DNA of 64,000 bases. Source: Bacillota bacterium. GTDB lineage: Bacteria > Bacillota > Clostridia > Christensenellales > SZUA-584. The translations under genes were made by a program, and so were the position numbers. The notes beneath the pieces are model-generated. The model saw only the letters and a program-made list of their open reading frames with translations. It had not been told where the DNA came from and did not search any database. The stretch is taken from positions 124,001 through 188,000 of the forward strand of contig JAEYLC010000044.1 in NCBI GenBank assembly GCA_023461435.1. The letters are read 5' to 3'. Numbering within the stretch: the first letter of the stretch is position 1; each line of letters begins with the position of its first letter. Below are positions 49,991-58,699 of the stretch, piece after piece.

Positions 49991-51553
49991 ATGGCAATTA
50001 CACCAGTGGCAACGAACCGCGTCACCGGACTGGCTTCCGGGATGGATACGGATTCTGTTGTAAAGAGCATGCTGGCGACATATCAGGCGAAGCTGGACAA
50101 ACAAAATCAAGCCACCACAAAAATGCAATGGAAGGCTGATGCGTTGCGCTCCGTCAATTCGCTGATCAAGGCATTTCGGGATAACAATATAAGCACAGGC
50201 AAATCGACAAACATGTATGACCCTGCAAATTACAGCGCGTTTGATGTGACGATGCTGACCACCACCAACGCGGTCACGGTAAAAGCCGGCTCTGGCGCCA
50301 CAGAAGGCAAGGTGACCATCAACAGAATCACGCAGCTGGCTGAGGCGGCAAAGCTATCCAGTGAGGATGTTTTTTCAACTGAAATTAATATGAACACGGC
50401 ACTTAAGGATTTGAGCTTCAAGACCGAGCTTGATTTTGAGCCGAATGGGGAAGTTAATGAAGTCAAGTTTTCGATCAATGGCGTTGACTTTACGTTTGCC
50501 GATGACACGCTGCTCAACGATATGATGAGCCAAATCAACGCGTCGGATGCGGGCGTGAAGATCAGCTACAGCAGCTTAAAGGACGGCTTTACAATCACCT
50601 CCAAAACAACCGGCAGAGCCAGCGAGATCAAGATCGAAAACAAGGCGGGAAACATGTTCTCATACGTGGACGCAGAGGGCCACACCGTTGCGGGCGCGAT
50701 CGGCATTGAGCAGCAAACCAAAAACGGACAGGACGCGAAGCTCAAGATCGACGGCTATGATGTGGTGAAGTCCAGCAACACGTTTACAATCGATGGCATC
50801 ACCTATACACTCAACAACGAATATGAACCCGTCGATGAAAATGACATGGGAATTTCGTTTACGGTTACCAAGAACGTCGATGCCATCGTCGACAAGATAT
50901 CCAAATTCGTTGACTCATATAACGAACTCGTCGGCAAGCTTCAGGATATGATCGGCGAGGATGTTTATCGGGCTTACACGCCGCTGACGGACGCTCAAAA
51001 GGAAGAAATGTCGGACAGCGATGTCGAGAAATGGGAGGAAAAGGCGAAAAGCGGTATGCTCCGCAACGATGCGGGCATTGAGGGGCTGCTGGCGACGGTC
51101 AGGAAAGCGCTTTATACCACCGTAGAAGGAACGGGCATGAAGCTTTCGGATATCGGGCTCGCGACGGGGGCGTATTACGACGGTGCCAAAATCACGCTCA
51201 ACAAGGACAAGCTGAGGACCGCGCTTGAAACCAATCCGGACGCCGTCACGAGTCTTTTTACGAAATCGTCAAAATCAGCGGATGCCAACACGAAATTTAA
51301 TGAATCGGGCTTTGTGGCCCGCGTGTCGACCGCATTGCTCAGCTATACGGACCGGGCGACGGATGTTTCGCTTGCAGCTCTTGAGGACAGCATATCGGAT
51401 TCCAAGGATACGGTGGATACGCTCGAAGAGAAGATGAGCGCCAAATCGGAAGCGTTGTATCTGAAATTCAGCGCAATGGAAGCCGCCCTCGCGAAGCTGA
51501 ACAGCCAGTCGAGTTGGCTGGCCCAAATGTTCTCCTCGGGCAGCTCATCATAA
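49991..51553 (+). CDS. fliD: Flagellar filament cap protein FliD
   Basis: A 520-residue filament-cap protein. The N-terminal FliD_N domain begins with RVTGLASGMDTDSVVKSM and a coiled coil (KLDKQNQATTKMQWKADALR). The central domains include TFTIDGITYTLNN. The C-terminal FliD_C ends in helices (SISDSKDTVDTLEEKM, LAKLNSQSSWLAQMFSSG). It caps the growing filament and folds flagellin into place. It needs export with a chaperone, provided by the next gene or fliT. A strong AAAGGAGG lies 9 bases before the ATG. Confidence 0.93.
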   Translation: MAITPVATNRVTGLASGMDTDSVVKSMLATYQAKLDKQNQATTKMQWKADALRSVNSLIKAFRDNNISTGKSTNMYDPANYSAFDVTMLTTTNAVTVKAGSGATEGKVTINRITQLAEAAKLSSEDVFSTEINMNTALKDLSFKTELDFEPNGEVNEVKFSINGVDFTFADDTLLNDMMSQINASDAGVKISYSSLKDGFTITSKTTGRASEIKIENKAGNMFSYVDAEGHTVAGAIGIEQQTKNGQDAKLKIDGYDVVKSSNTFTIDGITYTLNNEYEPVDENDMGISFTVTKNVDAIVDKISKFVDSYNELVGKLQDMIGEDVYRAYTPLTDAQKEEMSDSDVEKWEEKAKSGMLRNDAGIEGLLATVRKALYTTVEGTGMKLSDIGLATGAYYDGAKITLNKDKLRTALETNPDAVTSLFTKSSKSADANTKFNESGFVARVSTALLSYTDRATDVSLAALEDSISDSKDTVDTLEEKMSAKSEALYLKFSAMEAALAKLNSQSSWLAQMFSSGSSS

Positions 51554-51587
51554 CACAACACGGAACATACAAAGGAGAGGATAAAAA

Positions 51588-52010
51588 ATGAGCGCTATGA
51601 TTAATTCGTACCAACAGTATAAAAAACACAGCGTGATGATGGCAAACCCGATGGAGCTCGTGATCATGCTGTTTAACGGGGCCGTCAAGCAGCTGCATCT
51701 GGCCGAAATCACAATCGGTGATAAGAATATGGAAGCGGCCAACGATCATCTGAAAGCCTCTCAGGATATCCTTATGGAACTCATGATGGGCCTTGATCTA
51801 AGCTATGGCATCGCTCAGGACCTGTTAAAGCTTTATGAGTATGTGCATCATGAAATCGTCAACATTAACGCTTCAAAAGATGCGGCCGGCATTGCGCCGC
51901 TGATCAGTATCATGTCCAGTCTGCGCGACGCGTGGGAGCAGGTTCACAGAGAATATAAGGGCGGTCTTTATACGGCCGGACAGGAAGCCGCCGGACAGGA
52001 AACAGAATGA
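51588..52010 (+). CDS. fliS: Flagellin chaperone FliS
   Basis: A 140-residue helical chaperone that holds flagellin unfolded before export. Family pattern: YQQYKKHSVMMANPMELVIM, LFNGAVKQLHLA, DLSYGIAQDLLKLYEYVHHEI and the closing LRDAWEQVHREYK. AGGAGAGG lies 8 bases before the ATG. The next gene overlaps by 4 bases. Flagellin itself is not encoded in this window. Confidence 0.92.
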   Translation: MSAMINSYQQYKKHSVMMANPMELVIMLFNGAVKQLHLAEITIGDKNMEAANDHLKASQDILMELMMGLDLSYGIAQDLLKLYEYVHHEIVNINASKDAAGIAPLISIMSSLRDAWEQVHREYKGGLYTAGQEAAGQETE

Positions 52011-52426
52011 GCCCCAATGACGGCGACCAGCTGCTTTTAATTTTGAAACAAAAAAAAGAATGGCTGACGAAAATGCGCGACTTGACCGAGCAATGCGGTG
52101 TCCAGCTCGAAAACGATGATATCGACGCATTTTCCAAAAGCCTTGAGGCGCGTGAAGGCATCATCAGTAAGATTGATGCCTTTTCGAAAATGGAAAAACA
52201 GATGCCGGATGTGAAGGACGCTCAAATTGTTGTTTTAAAGCAAGAGATTCGTGGTATTATTCTTAAGATCATACAGCTTGACGAGCACAACACAGACCTT
52301 GCTCAGAGCAAAATTGAGCTGTATAAGGAAGAACTTAAAAATCTGAACCGGAAGAAGAAAGGAATCGGCACATACAAAAGCGCTTATCTGAAGAACGACG
52401 CCTTTTATTTCGATGAGAAAAAGTAA
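52007..52426 (+). CDS. fliT: FliT/FlgN-like export chaperone
   Basis: A 139-residue helical protein rich in Lys and Glu (KKEWLTKMRDLTEQCG, LEAREGIISKIDAFSKM, IILKIIQLDEHNTDLAQSK). Its place directly after fliS and the length suggest a FliT- or FlgN-type chaperone for FliD or hook-associated proteins. Sequence conservation in this family is low, so the symbol rests mainly on position and composition. It starts inside the fliS stop (ATGA). Confidence 0.65.
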   Translation: MSPNDGDQLLLILKQKKEWLTKMRDLTEQCGVQLENDDIDAFSKSLEAREGIISKIDAFSKMEKQMPDVKDAQIVVLKQEIRGIILKIIQLDEHNTDLAQSKIELYKEELKNLNRKKKGIGTYKSAYLKNDAFYFDEKK

Positions 52427-52449
52427 GCTGCCTAAAGTGGAGACAGTCA

Positions 52450-52902
52450 ATGAAAGTTTCGGATGTAAACCACATCGTCACCGATAATGTGGAGCGTTAT
52501 ACGGCAGTTGACAGACAGGCCGCCCCGGATTCGGGCATGGCTTTTTTTCGCCAATTGACCACGCTCAATGAGGCGCAGTATCAGCAGTATCTCGCGGAGC
52601 TTCAGGAGAAGATTTATAAGCAGGGAGAGAAGATAAAAGGAAAAGCCGATATCAAGGCATTTGCCGAATACAGGATGCTGATCGGCGAGCTGCTGGGCGA
52701 AGCGGCCAGCAACGCGTTCGCCTGTGTCAAATCCAGCGTATTCGACGCGAGAGGGCGGCACAAGGTTTTTCTGGTGATCCGAAATGTCAATTTGAAGCTG
52801 GAGGAACTCGCAAGAGAGATTCTTTCCGATCAGCAGGACAACTTAAAGCTGCTGCAAATGGTGGACGACATTCGGGGAATGTTGGTGGATCTGTTTTTGT
52901 AA
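52450..52902 (+). CDS. YaaR-family protein (DUF327)
   Basis: A 150-residue cytoplasmic helical protein. It fits DUF327/YaaR: FFRQLTTLNEAQYQQYLAEL, EKIYKQGEKIKGKADIKAFAEYR (in part), RHKVFLVIRNVNLKLEELA and the ending LLQMVDDIRGMLVDLFL. The role of YaaR is unknown; in several Clostridia it lies in motility clusters, as here. GTGGAG lies 8 bases before the ATG. It sits between the export chaperone and cheW. Confidence 0.8.
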   Translation: MKVSDVNHIVTDNVERYTAVDRQAAPDSGMAFFRQLTTLNEAQYQQYLAELQEKIYKQGEKIKGKADIKAFAEYRMLIGELLGEAASNAFACVKSSVFDARGRHKVFLVIRNVNLKLEELAREILSDQQDNLKLLQMVDDIRGMLVDLFL

Positions 52903-52936
52903 CAACAAAGAAGAGTCTATATTGAGGGAGGAAAAC

Positions 52937-53431
52937 ATGATGAACATGGAAAACGAATTGTTTGAGCAGGAAGAGGATACTCAGCACGGCCGGTTTTTAA
53001 CATTCAATCTCGGTGAAGAGATCTACGGTATTGAAATTGAATATGTCACCGAGATTATCGGCCTGCAGCAGATAACCAAGATACCCGAAGTTGCCGAATA
53101 TATCAAAGGCATCATCAACCTCCGCGGTAAAATCATTCCTGTCATCGATATGCGCCTTAAATTCAATAAAGAAGCGATCGAATACGATGACCGGACATGT
53201 ATCGTCGTGGTGGATACAGAGGAAATGGTCGTCGGCCTGATCGTGGACAAGGTGGCCGAAGTCTTAAGCATAGAGGACGAGGACATTGCGCCCCCGCCGA
53301 GCTACAAATCGGGCATTCGTAACCGGTACATCCGCGGAATCGGAAAGATCGGCGACGAGGTCACGCTGCTGCTTGACTGCAAAAAGCTCTTCGACGATCA
53401 GGAAACGCAGGAGATCGGCGAAATCGAATAG
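52937..53431 (+). CDS. cheW: Chemotaxis coupling protein CheW
   Basis: A 164-residue scaffold linking receptors to CheA. The CheW fold is clear: FLTFNLGEEIYGIEIEYV, ITKIPEVAEYIKGIINLRG, IPVIDMRLKF, ERT-like DDRTCIVVV and LIVDKVAEVLSI. GGAGG at 52927-52931 is 5 bases before ATG 52937 and 8 before the adjacent ATG; a TTG at 52922 has no site. The unusual phrase is the acidic 20-residue N-terminal extension (ELFEQEEDTQ). A terminator-like hairpin follows. Confidence 0.93.
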   Translation: MMNMENELFEQEEDTQHGRFLTFNLGEEIYGIEIEYVTEIIGLQQITKIPEVAEYIKGIINLRGKIIPVIDMRLKFNKEAIEYDDRTCIVVVDTEEMVVGLIVDKVAEVLSIEDEDIAPPPSYKSGIRNRYIRGIGKIGDEVTLLLDCKKLFDDQETQEIGEIE

Positions 53432-53436
53432 CAAAC

Positions 53437-53466
53437 AAAAAACCGGCATAACCTGCCGTGTTTTTT
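53437..53466 (+). terminator. Terminator-like hairpin after cheW
   Basis: CGGCA (53444-53448) pairs with TGCCG (53454-53458), flanked by A and T tracts on each side, six T at 53461-53466. A short stem of moderate strength; read-through into cheR is likely. Confidence 0.6.
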
Positions 53467-53524
53467 ATACGGAAAAAAGGCTCTTTTGCGGGCTTTAAAA
53501 AATATTTCAGGTGAAAAGGGAGAG

Positions 53525-53569
53525 ATGTCCCCCCTCTTTGCACCCGTGGTCAATTATGATAACGATTAA
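53525..53569 (+). CDS. Possible 14-codon leader peptide overlapping the cheR start
   Basis: ATG at 53525 follows a strong AAAAGGGAGAG site and encodes MSPLFAPVVNYDND, stopping at 53569. It is out of frame with cheR and ends 13 bases beyond the cheR ATG (53556), which lacks its own good ribosome site. Coupled translation would explain the layout. No homologue can be cited. Confidence 0.35.
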   Translation: MSPLFAPVVNYDND

Positions 53570-54371
53570 CGATAAAGAGTTTTATACGCTGGTTGATTAC
53601 ATGCAGAAGAACTATGGAATCAACCTCATTAAAAAACGGACGCTGATTGAGAGCCGGCTTAACAATTATTTGATGGCGGGCGGATTCAGCGACTATTCGT
53701 CTTTTCTGGATTGTGCGCTCAATGACCCCACGGGAGAGCAGCTCAATCAGATATTAAACCGGCTGACCACGAACTACTCGTATTTCATGCGGGAGTGGGA
53801 TCATTTTCAGTACTTCAAAGACGAGGTGCTGAATGAACTGAGCGCAACCGTCAAGGACCGCGATCTTCGAACCTGGAGCGCCGGATGCTCGACCGGACAG
53901 GAGCCCTATACGCTTGCGATGCTGTTGGCGGATCATTTCGGCAGTGAGAAAAGCAAATGGGACACCAAGGTTCTGGCGACGGATATATCTTTAAAGGCGC
54001 TGGACGCGGCAATTCTTGGTGTCTACGACGACGAATGCTTAAAAAACGTGCCGGCAAACTGGAAGATGAACTTTTTTAACAAGATGCAGGATGGCAACTG
54101 GCAGGTTAACGGTACGCTGAAAAACGAGGTGATATTCAGGCGGTTCAATCTCATCGAGGGGCAGTTCCCGTTCAGGAAGAAGTTTCATGTGATTTTCTGC
54201 CGGAATGTGATGATCTACTTTAACGATCAGACCAAAAGGACGCTGATACAAAAGTTTTACAACGCGCTTGAACCGGGCGGCTATCTGTTTGTCGGGCAGT
54301 CTGAAACGGTTGACAGGGCAGAGTTCCAATTCAAGAGTCTGATTCCATCCGTATATAAGAAGGTAGGGTGA
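53556..54371 (+). CDS. cheR: Chemotaxis methyltransferase CheR
   Basis: A 271-residue enzyme that methylates receptor glutamates with S-adenosylmethionine. Residues 1-70 form the all-helical CheR_N (FYTLVDYMQKNYGINLI). The SAM-binding domain contains TNYSYFMREWDHF, TWSAGCSTGQEPYTLAM, ATDISLKAL, and HVIFCRNVMIYFNDQTK, with the closing LFVGQSETV. The start is taken as ATG 53556; the upstream in-frame GTG (53511) has no better site. A short out-of-frame ORF ahead has the good ribosome site. cheB follows immediately. Confidence 0.92.
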   Translation: MITINDKEFYTLVDYMQKNYGINLIKKRTLIESRLNNYLMAGGFSDYSSFLDCALNDPTGEQLNQILNRLTTNYSYFMREWDHFQYFKDEVLNELSATVKDRDLRTWSAGCSTGQEPYTLAMLLADHFGSEKSKWDTKVLATDISLKALDAAILGVYDDECLKNVPANWKMNFFNKMQDGNWQVNGTLKNEVIFRRFNLIEGQFPFRKKFHVIFCRNVMIYFNDQTKRTLIQKFYNALEPGGYLFVGQSETVDRAEFQFKSLIPSVYKKVG

Positions 54372-54376
54372 CGCGT

Positions 54377-55429
54377 ATGGCCACAAGAGCAGTCAGAGTT
54401 TTGGTTGTGGATGATTCCATGTTCATGAGGGAGTATATTTCGTCTGCTCTTTCGGGCGATCCCGGGATAGAAATTGTCGGTAAAGCGGGCGACCCTTTTG
54501 AAGCAAGGGACAAGATATTAGAGCTTAAGCCCGACGTGATGACGCTTGATATCAATATGCCAAAAATGAACGGCATTGAGTTCTTAAGAAAGCTGATGCC
54601 GCAGTATCCGCTGCCGGTCGTGGTCATCAGCGCGGTCAGCAGCAGCGTTTTCGATGCGCTTGATGCGGGCGCCGTTGATTTCATCACCAAACCCGAGCTC
54701 AAAACGGAGCGCGATAAGCTGCAGTTCATTTCCGAGATGACGGTTAAAATCAAAATTGCGTCGATCGCCAAGGTGGGACAGTATAAGCACAGCCCGGCAA
54801 GAAGCGCCGCGCTGGAAAAAACGGGTGGCCCGCTAAAAAACTGCATCATCGCCATCGGCGCGTCCACGGGCGGAACGGAAGCCACGCTCAGCATATTAAG
54901 GGAGCTCGGGAGCGACCTTCCGGGCATCGTGATCGTACAGCATATGCCGCCTGTGTTCACAAGGCTTTATGCGGAACGCCTTAACAACATTTGCGCGATG
55001 GAGGTCAAAGAGGCCAAGGACAGGGATGAGGTGAGGCCCGGCACCGTGCTGATTGCGGAGGGCGGGCTGCACATGGGCGTGGTCAAGCGCGGCGGCGGTC
55101 TTGTGGTGGAATGCCGGGAAGGCGAGAAAATCAGCGGCCACTGTCCTTCTGTCGATTATTTGTTTAATTCGGTTGCCAAATTGCAGGGTATTAATCGTTT
55201 AGGCATCATTATGACGGGTATGGGCAGCGACGGCGCCAAGGGGCTGCTCGCCATGAGGCAAAGCGGAGCGTCCACGATCGGGCAGGACCAGAAAACGTGC
55301 GTGGTTTACGGCATGCCCGCTGTGGCCAACAAGATCGGCGCGGTGGAAAAGGAGATGCCGCTCGGCGCGATTGCCCGCGGTATCTACGACTGGCACAGCC
55401 GGTGTTGCCGTGCCCACGAAAAACGCTAA
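54377..55429 (+). CDS. cheB: Chemotaxis methylesterase/deamidase CheB
   Basis: A 350-residue two-domain enzyme. The receiver domain (1-125) has VLVVDDSMFM and the phospho-acceptor Asp58 in TLDINMPKMNG. The C-terminal esterase has the catalytic Ser in IAIGASTGGTEA, the His in IVQHMPPVF and the Asp in TGMGSDGAKG. It removes methyl groups from receptors, opposing CheR. The start is ATG 54377 because AAGGTAGGGTGA lies before it; a GTG nine bases earlier is less well placed. Confidence 0.93.
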   Translation: MATRAVRVLVVDDSMFMREYISSALSGDPGIEIVGKAGDPFEARDKILELKPDVMTLDINMPKMNGIEFLRKLMPQYPLPVVVISAVSSSVFDALDAGAVDFITKPELKTERDKLQFISEMTVKIKIASIAKVGQYKHSPARSAALEKTGGPLKNCIIAIGASTGGTEATLSILRELGSDLPGIVIVQHMPPVFTRLYAERLNNICAMEVKEAKDRDEVRPGTVLIAEGGLHMGVVKRGGGLVVECREGEKISGHCPSVDYLFNSVAKLQGINRLGIIMTGMGSDGAKGLLAMRQSGASTIGQDQKTCVVYGMPAVANKIGAVEKEMPLGAIARGIYDWHSRCCRAHEKR

Positions 55430-55462
55430 AGAAAAGACATAAAGAAACGATAGATAGAATGT

Positions 55463-56104
55463 ATGAACAGCGTTGAAGGGATTTATATTCAAAAACTCAG
55501 CAAGTTCCAGAGCGTGCTCGAAGCGAAAGCCGCGAAAGTCGGCGGCGCATCGGGGGCCTTTGAGGATATATTAAACGAAGTGGAACAGCGCATGGGGCTC
55601 GGCAGCACGGAAACTGCCGGTGTGCCGGGCGCTTACAGCGCCTATGCGGGCTATAAGGGCAGCGGCTCGCCGCTTCCGGTATCGGCTTCCACAAGCGAAA
55701 TCGAATCGGCGGTCAGTCAGGCGGCCCGGCAGACGGGGCTTGACCCGGCGCTGATCAAAGCGGTGATACAGGTGGAGTCCTCATTCCGCACCGATGCGGT
55801 GTCGGGCTGCGGCGCGCAGGGGCTCATGCAGCTGATGCCGGGGACGGCTAGGTCGCTCGGCGTGACGGATTCGTTCGACGCTTATCAAAATGTGATGGGC
55901 GGCAGCACATATTTGAAGCAGCAGCTCGACCGTTTCGGGGATGTGCGTCTGGCGCTCGCGGCATACAACACGGGGCCGGGACGCATCGGCGGGCTTGACA
56001 TCACGAACGCGGACGATCCGGCACAGTACGCAAGGATTTCCGAGGGCGTGCGCGGCTATGTGGACAAGGTGCTGAAGTATTATAACCAGTATGCGGCTTT
56101 ATAG
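55463..56104 (+). CDS. Lytic transglycosylase (SLT domain)
   Basis: A 213-residue wall-cleaving enzyme. The N-terminal 75 residues are not conserved and lack a signal peptide. The SLT domain spans about 80-205: LDPALIKAVIQVESSFRTDA with the catalytic Glu in VESSF, GAQGLMQLMPGTARSLG, and ALAAYNTGPGRIG. It is related to the peptidoglycan-cutting part of flagellar FlgJ-like proteins and lies just before the rod genes flgB, flgC and fliE. Opening the cell wall for the rod is the likely job. The ribosome site is weak. Confidence 0.85.
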   Translation: MNSVEGIYIQKLSKFQSVLEAKAAKVGGASGAFEDILNEVEQRMGLGSTETAGVPGAYSAYAGYKGSGSPLPVSASTSEIESAVSQAARQTGLDPALIKAVIQVESSFRTDAVSGCGAQGLMQLMPGTARSLGVTDSFDAYQNVMGGSTYLKQQLDRFGDVRLALAAYNTGPGRIGGLDITNADDPAQYARISEGVRGYVDKVLKYYNQYAAL

Positions 56105-56118
56105 GGGGCGCGGAACCG

Positions 56119-56517
56119 ATGATCGATAAGTTGTTTAACAATGTGAATATGCTCCAAAACGGGCTGGATGCGGCCTGGCTCAAAAACCAGGTGATCACCA
56201 ACAACATCGCCAACGTGGATACGCCGAATTTCAAAAGCTCGTCCGTGAATTTCGAGGAGGCTTTTAAAGCGGCGATGAACGAAGACCGCTTTGCCGGAGA
56301 GGCCGCGCAAGAGGGAGAAGCCAAATTTTCCTCGCAGGGTATGACGTCCGCCATTCATACGAATACGGATACATCCGAGGGGCTGGACGGCAACAATGTG
56401 GATATCGATTATGAGAACGCCGAACTCGCAAAGAATTCGATTCTATACAATACGCTGGTTGAGCAGGTCTCCAGTGAGTTTCGAAAGCTCAGCGCGGCGA
56501 TTAACAACGTGGAGTAA
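56119..56517 (+). CDS. flgB: Flagellar proximal rod protein FlgB
   Basis: A 132-residue rod subunit. N-terminal rod motif LKNQVITNNIANVDTPNFK and the C-terminal VDIDYENAELAKNSILYNTL with the helix LVEQVSSEFRKLSAAI. Length is standard. A GGGGCG upstream is 7 bases before the ATG. First of the flgB-flgC-fliE trio, transcribed after the transglycosylase. Confidence 0.93.
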   Translation: MIDKLFNNVNMLQNGLDAAWLKNQVITNNIANVDTPNFKSSSVNFEEAFKAAMNEDRFAGEAAQEGEAKFSSQGMTSAIHTNTDTSEGLDGNNVDIDYENAELAKNSILYNTLVEQVSSEFRKLSAAINNVE

Positions 56518-56523
56518 TGGATC

Positions 56524-56946
56524 ATGGGATTTTTATCATCGTTTGATATCAGCGCTTCGGCCTTGACGGCCCAGCGCATGCGCATGAATGTGATCAGCGA
56601 AAACATCGCCAACGCGGATACCACGCGCACCGCGGACGGCGAGCCGTATCGCAGACGGGTGGTTACAATGGGTGAAAGGCCCGCCACGTTCTCGGACGCG
56701 CTGCATTCAGCCACGGGCGGCGGCGTGATGATCACAGGCATTGTGGAGGACGCCTCCGATTTTGAGTATGAATACAATCCGTCGCATCCCGACGCGAACG
56801 CGGAAGGGTATGTGGCCTATCCCAATGTGGATGAAACCGAAGAGATCATCGACATGATGTCCGCGACACGGTCATACGAAGCGAATGTCACGGCGCTCAA
56901 CGCGACCAAGAGCATGGCAATAAAGGCGCTGGAGATCAGCGGCTAG
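56524..56946 (+). CDS. flgC: Flagellar proximal rod protein FlgC
   Basis: A 140-residue rod subunit. The rod motif is ISASALTAQRMRMNVISENI with ANADTT; the C-terminus is VDETEEIIDMMSATRSYEANV with TALNATKSM, the FlgC hallmark. It starts 6 bases after flgB. Confidence 0.95.
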   Translation: MGFLSSFDISASALTAQRMRMNVISENIANADTTRTADGEPYRRRVVTMGERPATFSDALHSATGGGVMITGIVEDASDFEYEYNPSHPDANAEGYVAYPNVDETEEIIDMMSATRSYEANVTALNATKSMAIKALEISG

Positions 56947-56962
56947 AAAGAGGTGATGACGC

Positions 56963-57256
56963 ATGCAGATCAGTGGGATCGGCAACGGTCTGGCCGGCAT
57001 CGATTCGGTCGGCAGCACCGGCAAAACGCAGAGTGAAAGCAGCTTTACAGACATATTGAGCGACGCGATCAACAGCGCGAGAGAGGCGGAAAGCACGGCG
57101 GAGACTGAAAACGCCGCACTGCTGACGGGTGAGACGGACGACCTGCACACGCCGCTGATCGAGGCTCAGAAAGCCGAGATTGCGCTGGACCTCGCGATAC
57201 AGATCAGGAATAAAGTGATCAACGCCTACAATCAAGTGATGAACATGCAGGTGTAA
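56963..57256 (+). CDS. fliE: Flagellar hook-basal body protein FliE
   Basis: A 97-residue rod-to-MS-ring adaptor. Family pattern: SSFTDILSDAINSAREAEST, then LIEAQKAEIALDLAIQIRNK and VINAYNQVMNMQV. AAAGAGGTGA lies 7 bases before the ATG. In most Firmicutes fliF follows; here fliO does. Confidence 0.92.
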   Translation: MQISGIGNGLAGIDSVGSTGKTQSESSFTDILSDAINSAREAESTAETENAALLTGETDDLHTPLIEAQKAEIALDLAIQIRNKVINAYNQVMNMQV

Positions 57257-57329
57257 TTTCTGGCAGTATAAAATCTGTTTCACACAATTCAATTATGGTT
57301 ATTAAAGTGTAGACTGAAGGGGGATCTCT

Positions 57330-57830
57330 ATGGGGGGCAATATCTGGTCTACGCTTTTTTATATTATCGTCATGGTAGCCGTTCTTTTGGCGGCTTATTT
57401 TACGACAAAATATCTGTCCGGAAAAGCAAGGCGCATCGTAAAAAGCAGGCATATCGTGGTTCTTGACCGCATGGGCATCGCGAAGGATAAGATGCTGATG
57501 CTGGTCAGAGTCGGAGACAAAAGCATGCTGATCGGCGTCACCAATCAAAGCATCAATTCGCTCGGAGAAGTGGATGTCGGCGAAGCGGCGGAAGCTGAGG
57601 ACGAGCCCCCAAACACCAAAGGTTCACTTTCTAAATTTGCCGAGATCTTATCAAACGCGCGAAAAGCACCCGGTGAGCTCGCGAAAGCAAGGCGAGAGGC
57701 GAGGATAAGCAAAAACAAACCGCCGGAGCCGCGGGATGCCGTCGAGAGCGATTATATCGATCAGATTACGCGTGCAATAGAAAGACGAAAAAACTCAAAA
57801 ACCCATGACAAAGAGGGAATGGATGAATAA
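57330..57830 (+). CDS. fliO: Flagellar biosynthesis protein FliO/FliZ
   Basis: A 166-residue protein with one N-terminal membrane segment (about 5-25, LFYIIVMVAVLLAAYFT) and the FliO domain (GKARRIVKSRHIVVLDRMGI, VRVGDKSMLIGVT). A long charged C-terminal tail follows. FliO helps assemble the FliP ring of the export gate. GGGGGATC precedes the ATG. Its last 8 bases overlap fliP. Confidence 0.88.
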   Translation: MGGNIWSTLFYIIVMVAVLLAAYFTTKYLSGKARRIVKSRHIVVLDRMGIAKDKMLMLVRVGDKSMLIGVTNQSINSLGEVDVGEAAEAEDEPPNTKGSLSKFAEILSNARKAPGELAKARREARISKNKPPEPRDAVESDYIDQITRAIERRKNSKTHDKEGMDE

Positions 57831-58650
57831 TCTTGTCACACAGCCGCCGTCTCAAAAACGGCGGCGTCGTCGGTTTAAAATAAAAATCATGATTGCCGTC
57901 GTCCTTTGCCTGTCTCTCGTTTTTTTAATGGCGGGCTGCTCGGCGATTTCGGGCTCGGACGAAACGGGAACGGATTCCGGTTCCAATGACGGCAGCGGTG
58001 TTCTTGGCGGGCTGCTCGGAGACCGCGGCGACACGGTGGACATCGTGCTGCTGCTTACGATACTGTCTTTGCTGCCGTCCATACTCATCATGCTGACGTG
58101 CTTTCCAAGGATCATCATCGTGCTGTCTTTGGTCAGAAACGGCCTCGGGCTGCAGCAGATGCCGCCCAATCAGGTGCTGATCGGCCTCGCGCTGTTTTTA
58201 ACGTTTTTCGTGATGTCTCCTGTGATCAACGACATCAACGTGAACGCTTACCAGCCGTATATTGCGAACGAGATCACCGAGGACGAAGCGTTCGAGAAAG
58301 CGATGGAGCCCGTCAGGGATTTCATGTTCAGGCAGACATTCAAAGGCGATCTGAATTACTTTATATCCGTTTCCGATGCGGACAAGGACCTCGTAGACGT
58401 GGAGAAGGTGTCCAACACGGCGCTGATTCCCGCCTTTATCACAAGCGAGATCAAACGCGGGTTTGAGATCGGGTTTTTGCTGTATATTCCGTTTATCGTG
58501 CTCGATATGATTGTGGCGAGCGTGCTGATGTCAATGGGCATGATGATGCTGCCGCCCATCGTAATATCACTGCCCTTTAAGGTGTTGCTTTTTGTGCTCG
58601 TGGACGGGTGGACGCTGACGGTACAAACGCTCATTGCCAGCTTCAACTAG
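57823..58650 (+). CDS. fliP: Flagellar export gate protein FliP with a lipobox-like signal
   Basis: A 275-residue gate subunit. The N-terminus is strongly basic (SQKRRRRRFKIKI) and followed by a hydrophobic stretch ending LMAGC (Cys39), which fits a lipoprotein signal peptidase II site, then a Ser/Gly/Asp-rich linker (ETGTDSGSNDGS). FliP proteins have a cleaved signal, but a lipobox is not usual. The body is typical: PRIIIVLSLVRNGLGLQQMPPNQVLIGLAL, here shown only as PRIIIVLSLVRNGLG and QQMPPNQVLIGLALFL; FITSEIKRGFEIGFLLY; SMGMMMLPP. ATG 57823 has GAGGGA upstream. Confidence 0.9.
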   Translation: MNNLVTQPPSQKRRRRRFKIKIMIAVVLCLSLVFLMAGCSAISGSDETGTDSGSNDGSGVLGGLLGDRGDTVDIVLLLTILSLLPSILIMLTCFPRIIIVLSLVRNGLGLQQMPPNQVLIGLALFLTFFVMSPVINDINVNAYQPYIANEITEDEAFEKAMEPVRDFMFRQTFKGDLNYFISVSDADKDLVDVEKVSNTALIPAFITSEIKRGFEIGFLLYIPFIVLDMIVASVLMSMGMMMLPPIVISLPFKVLLFVLVDGWTLTVQTLIASFN

Positions 58651-58699
58651 CGGCGCATCGGCGGTCACTGATAGTTAAAAGTAAGGGAGGTCATGAAGG

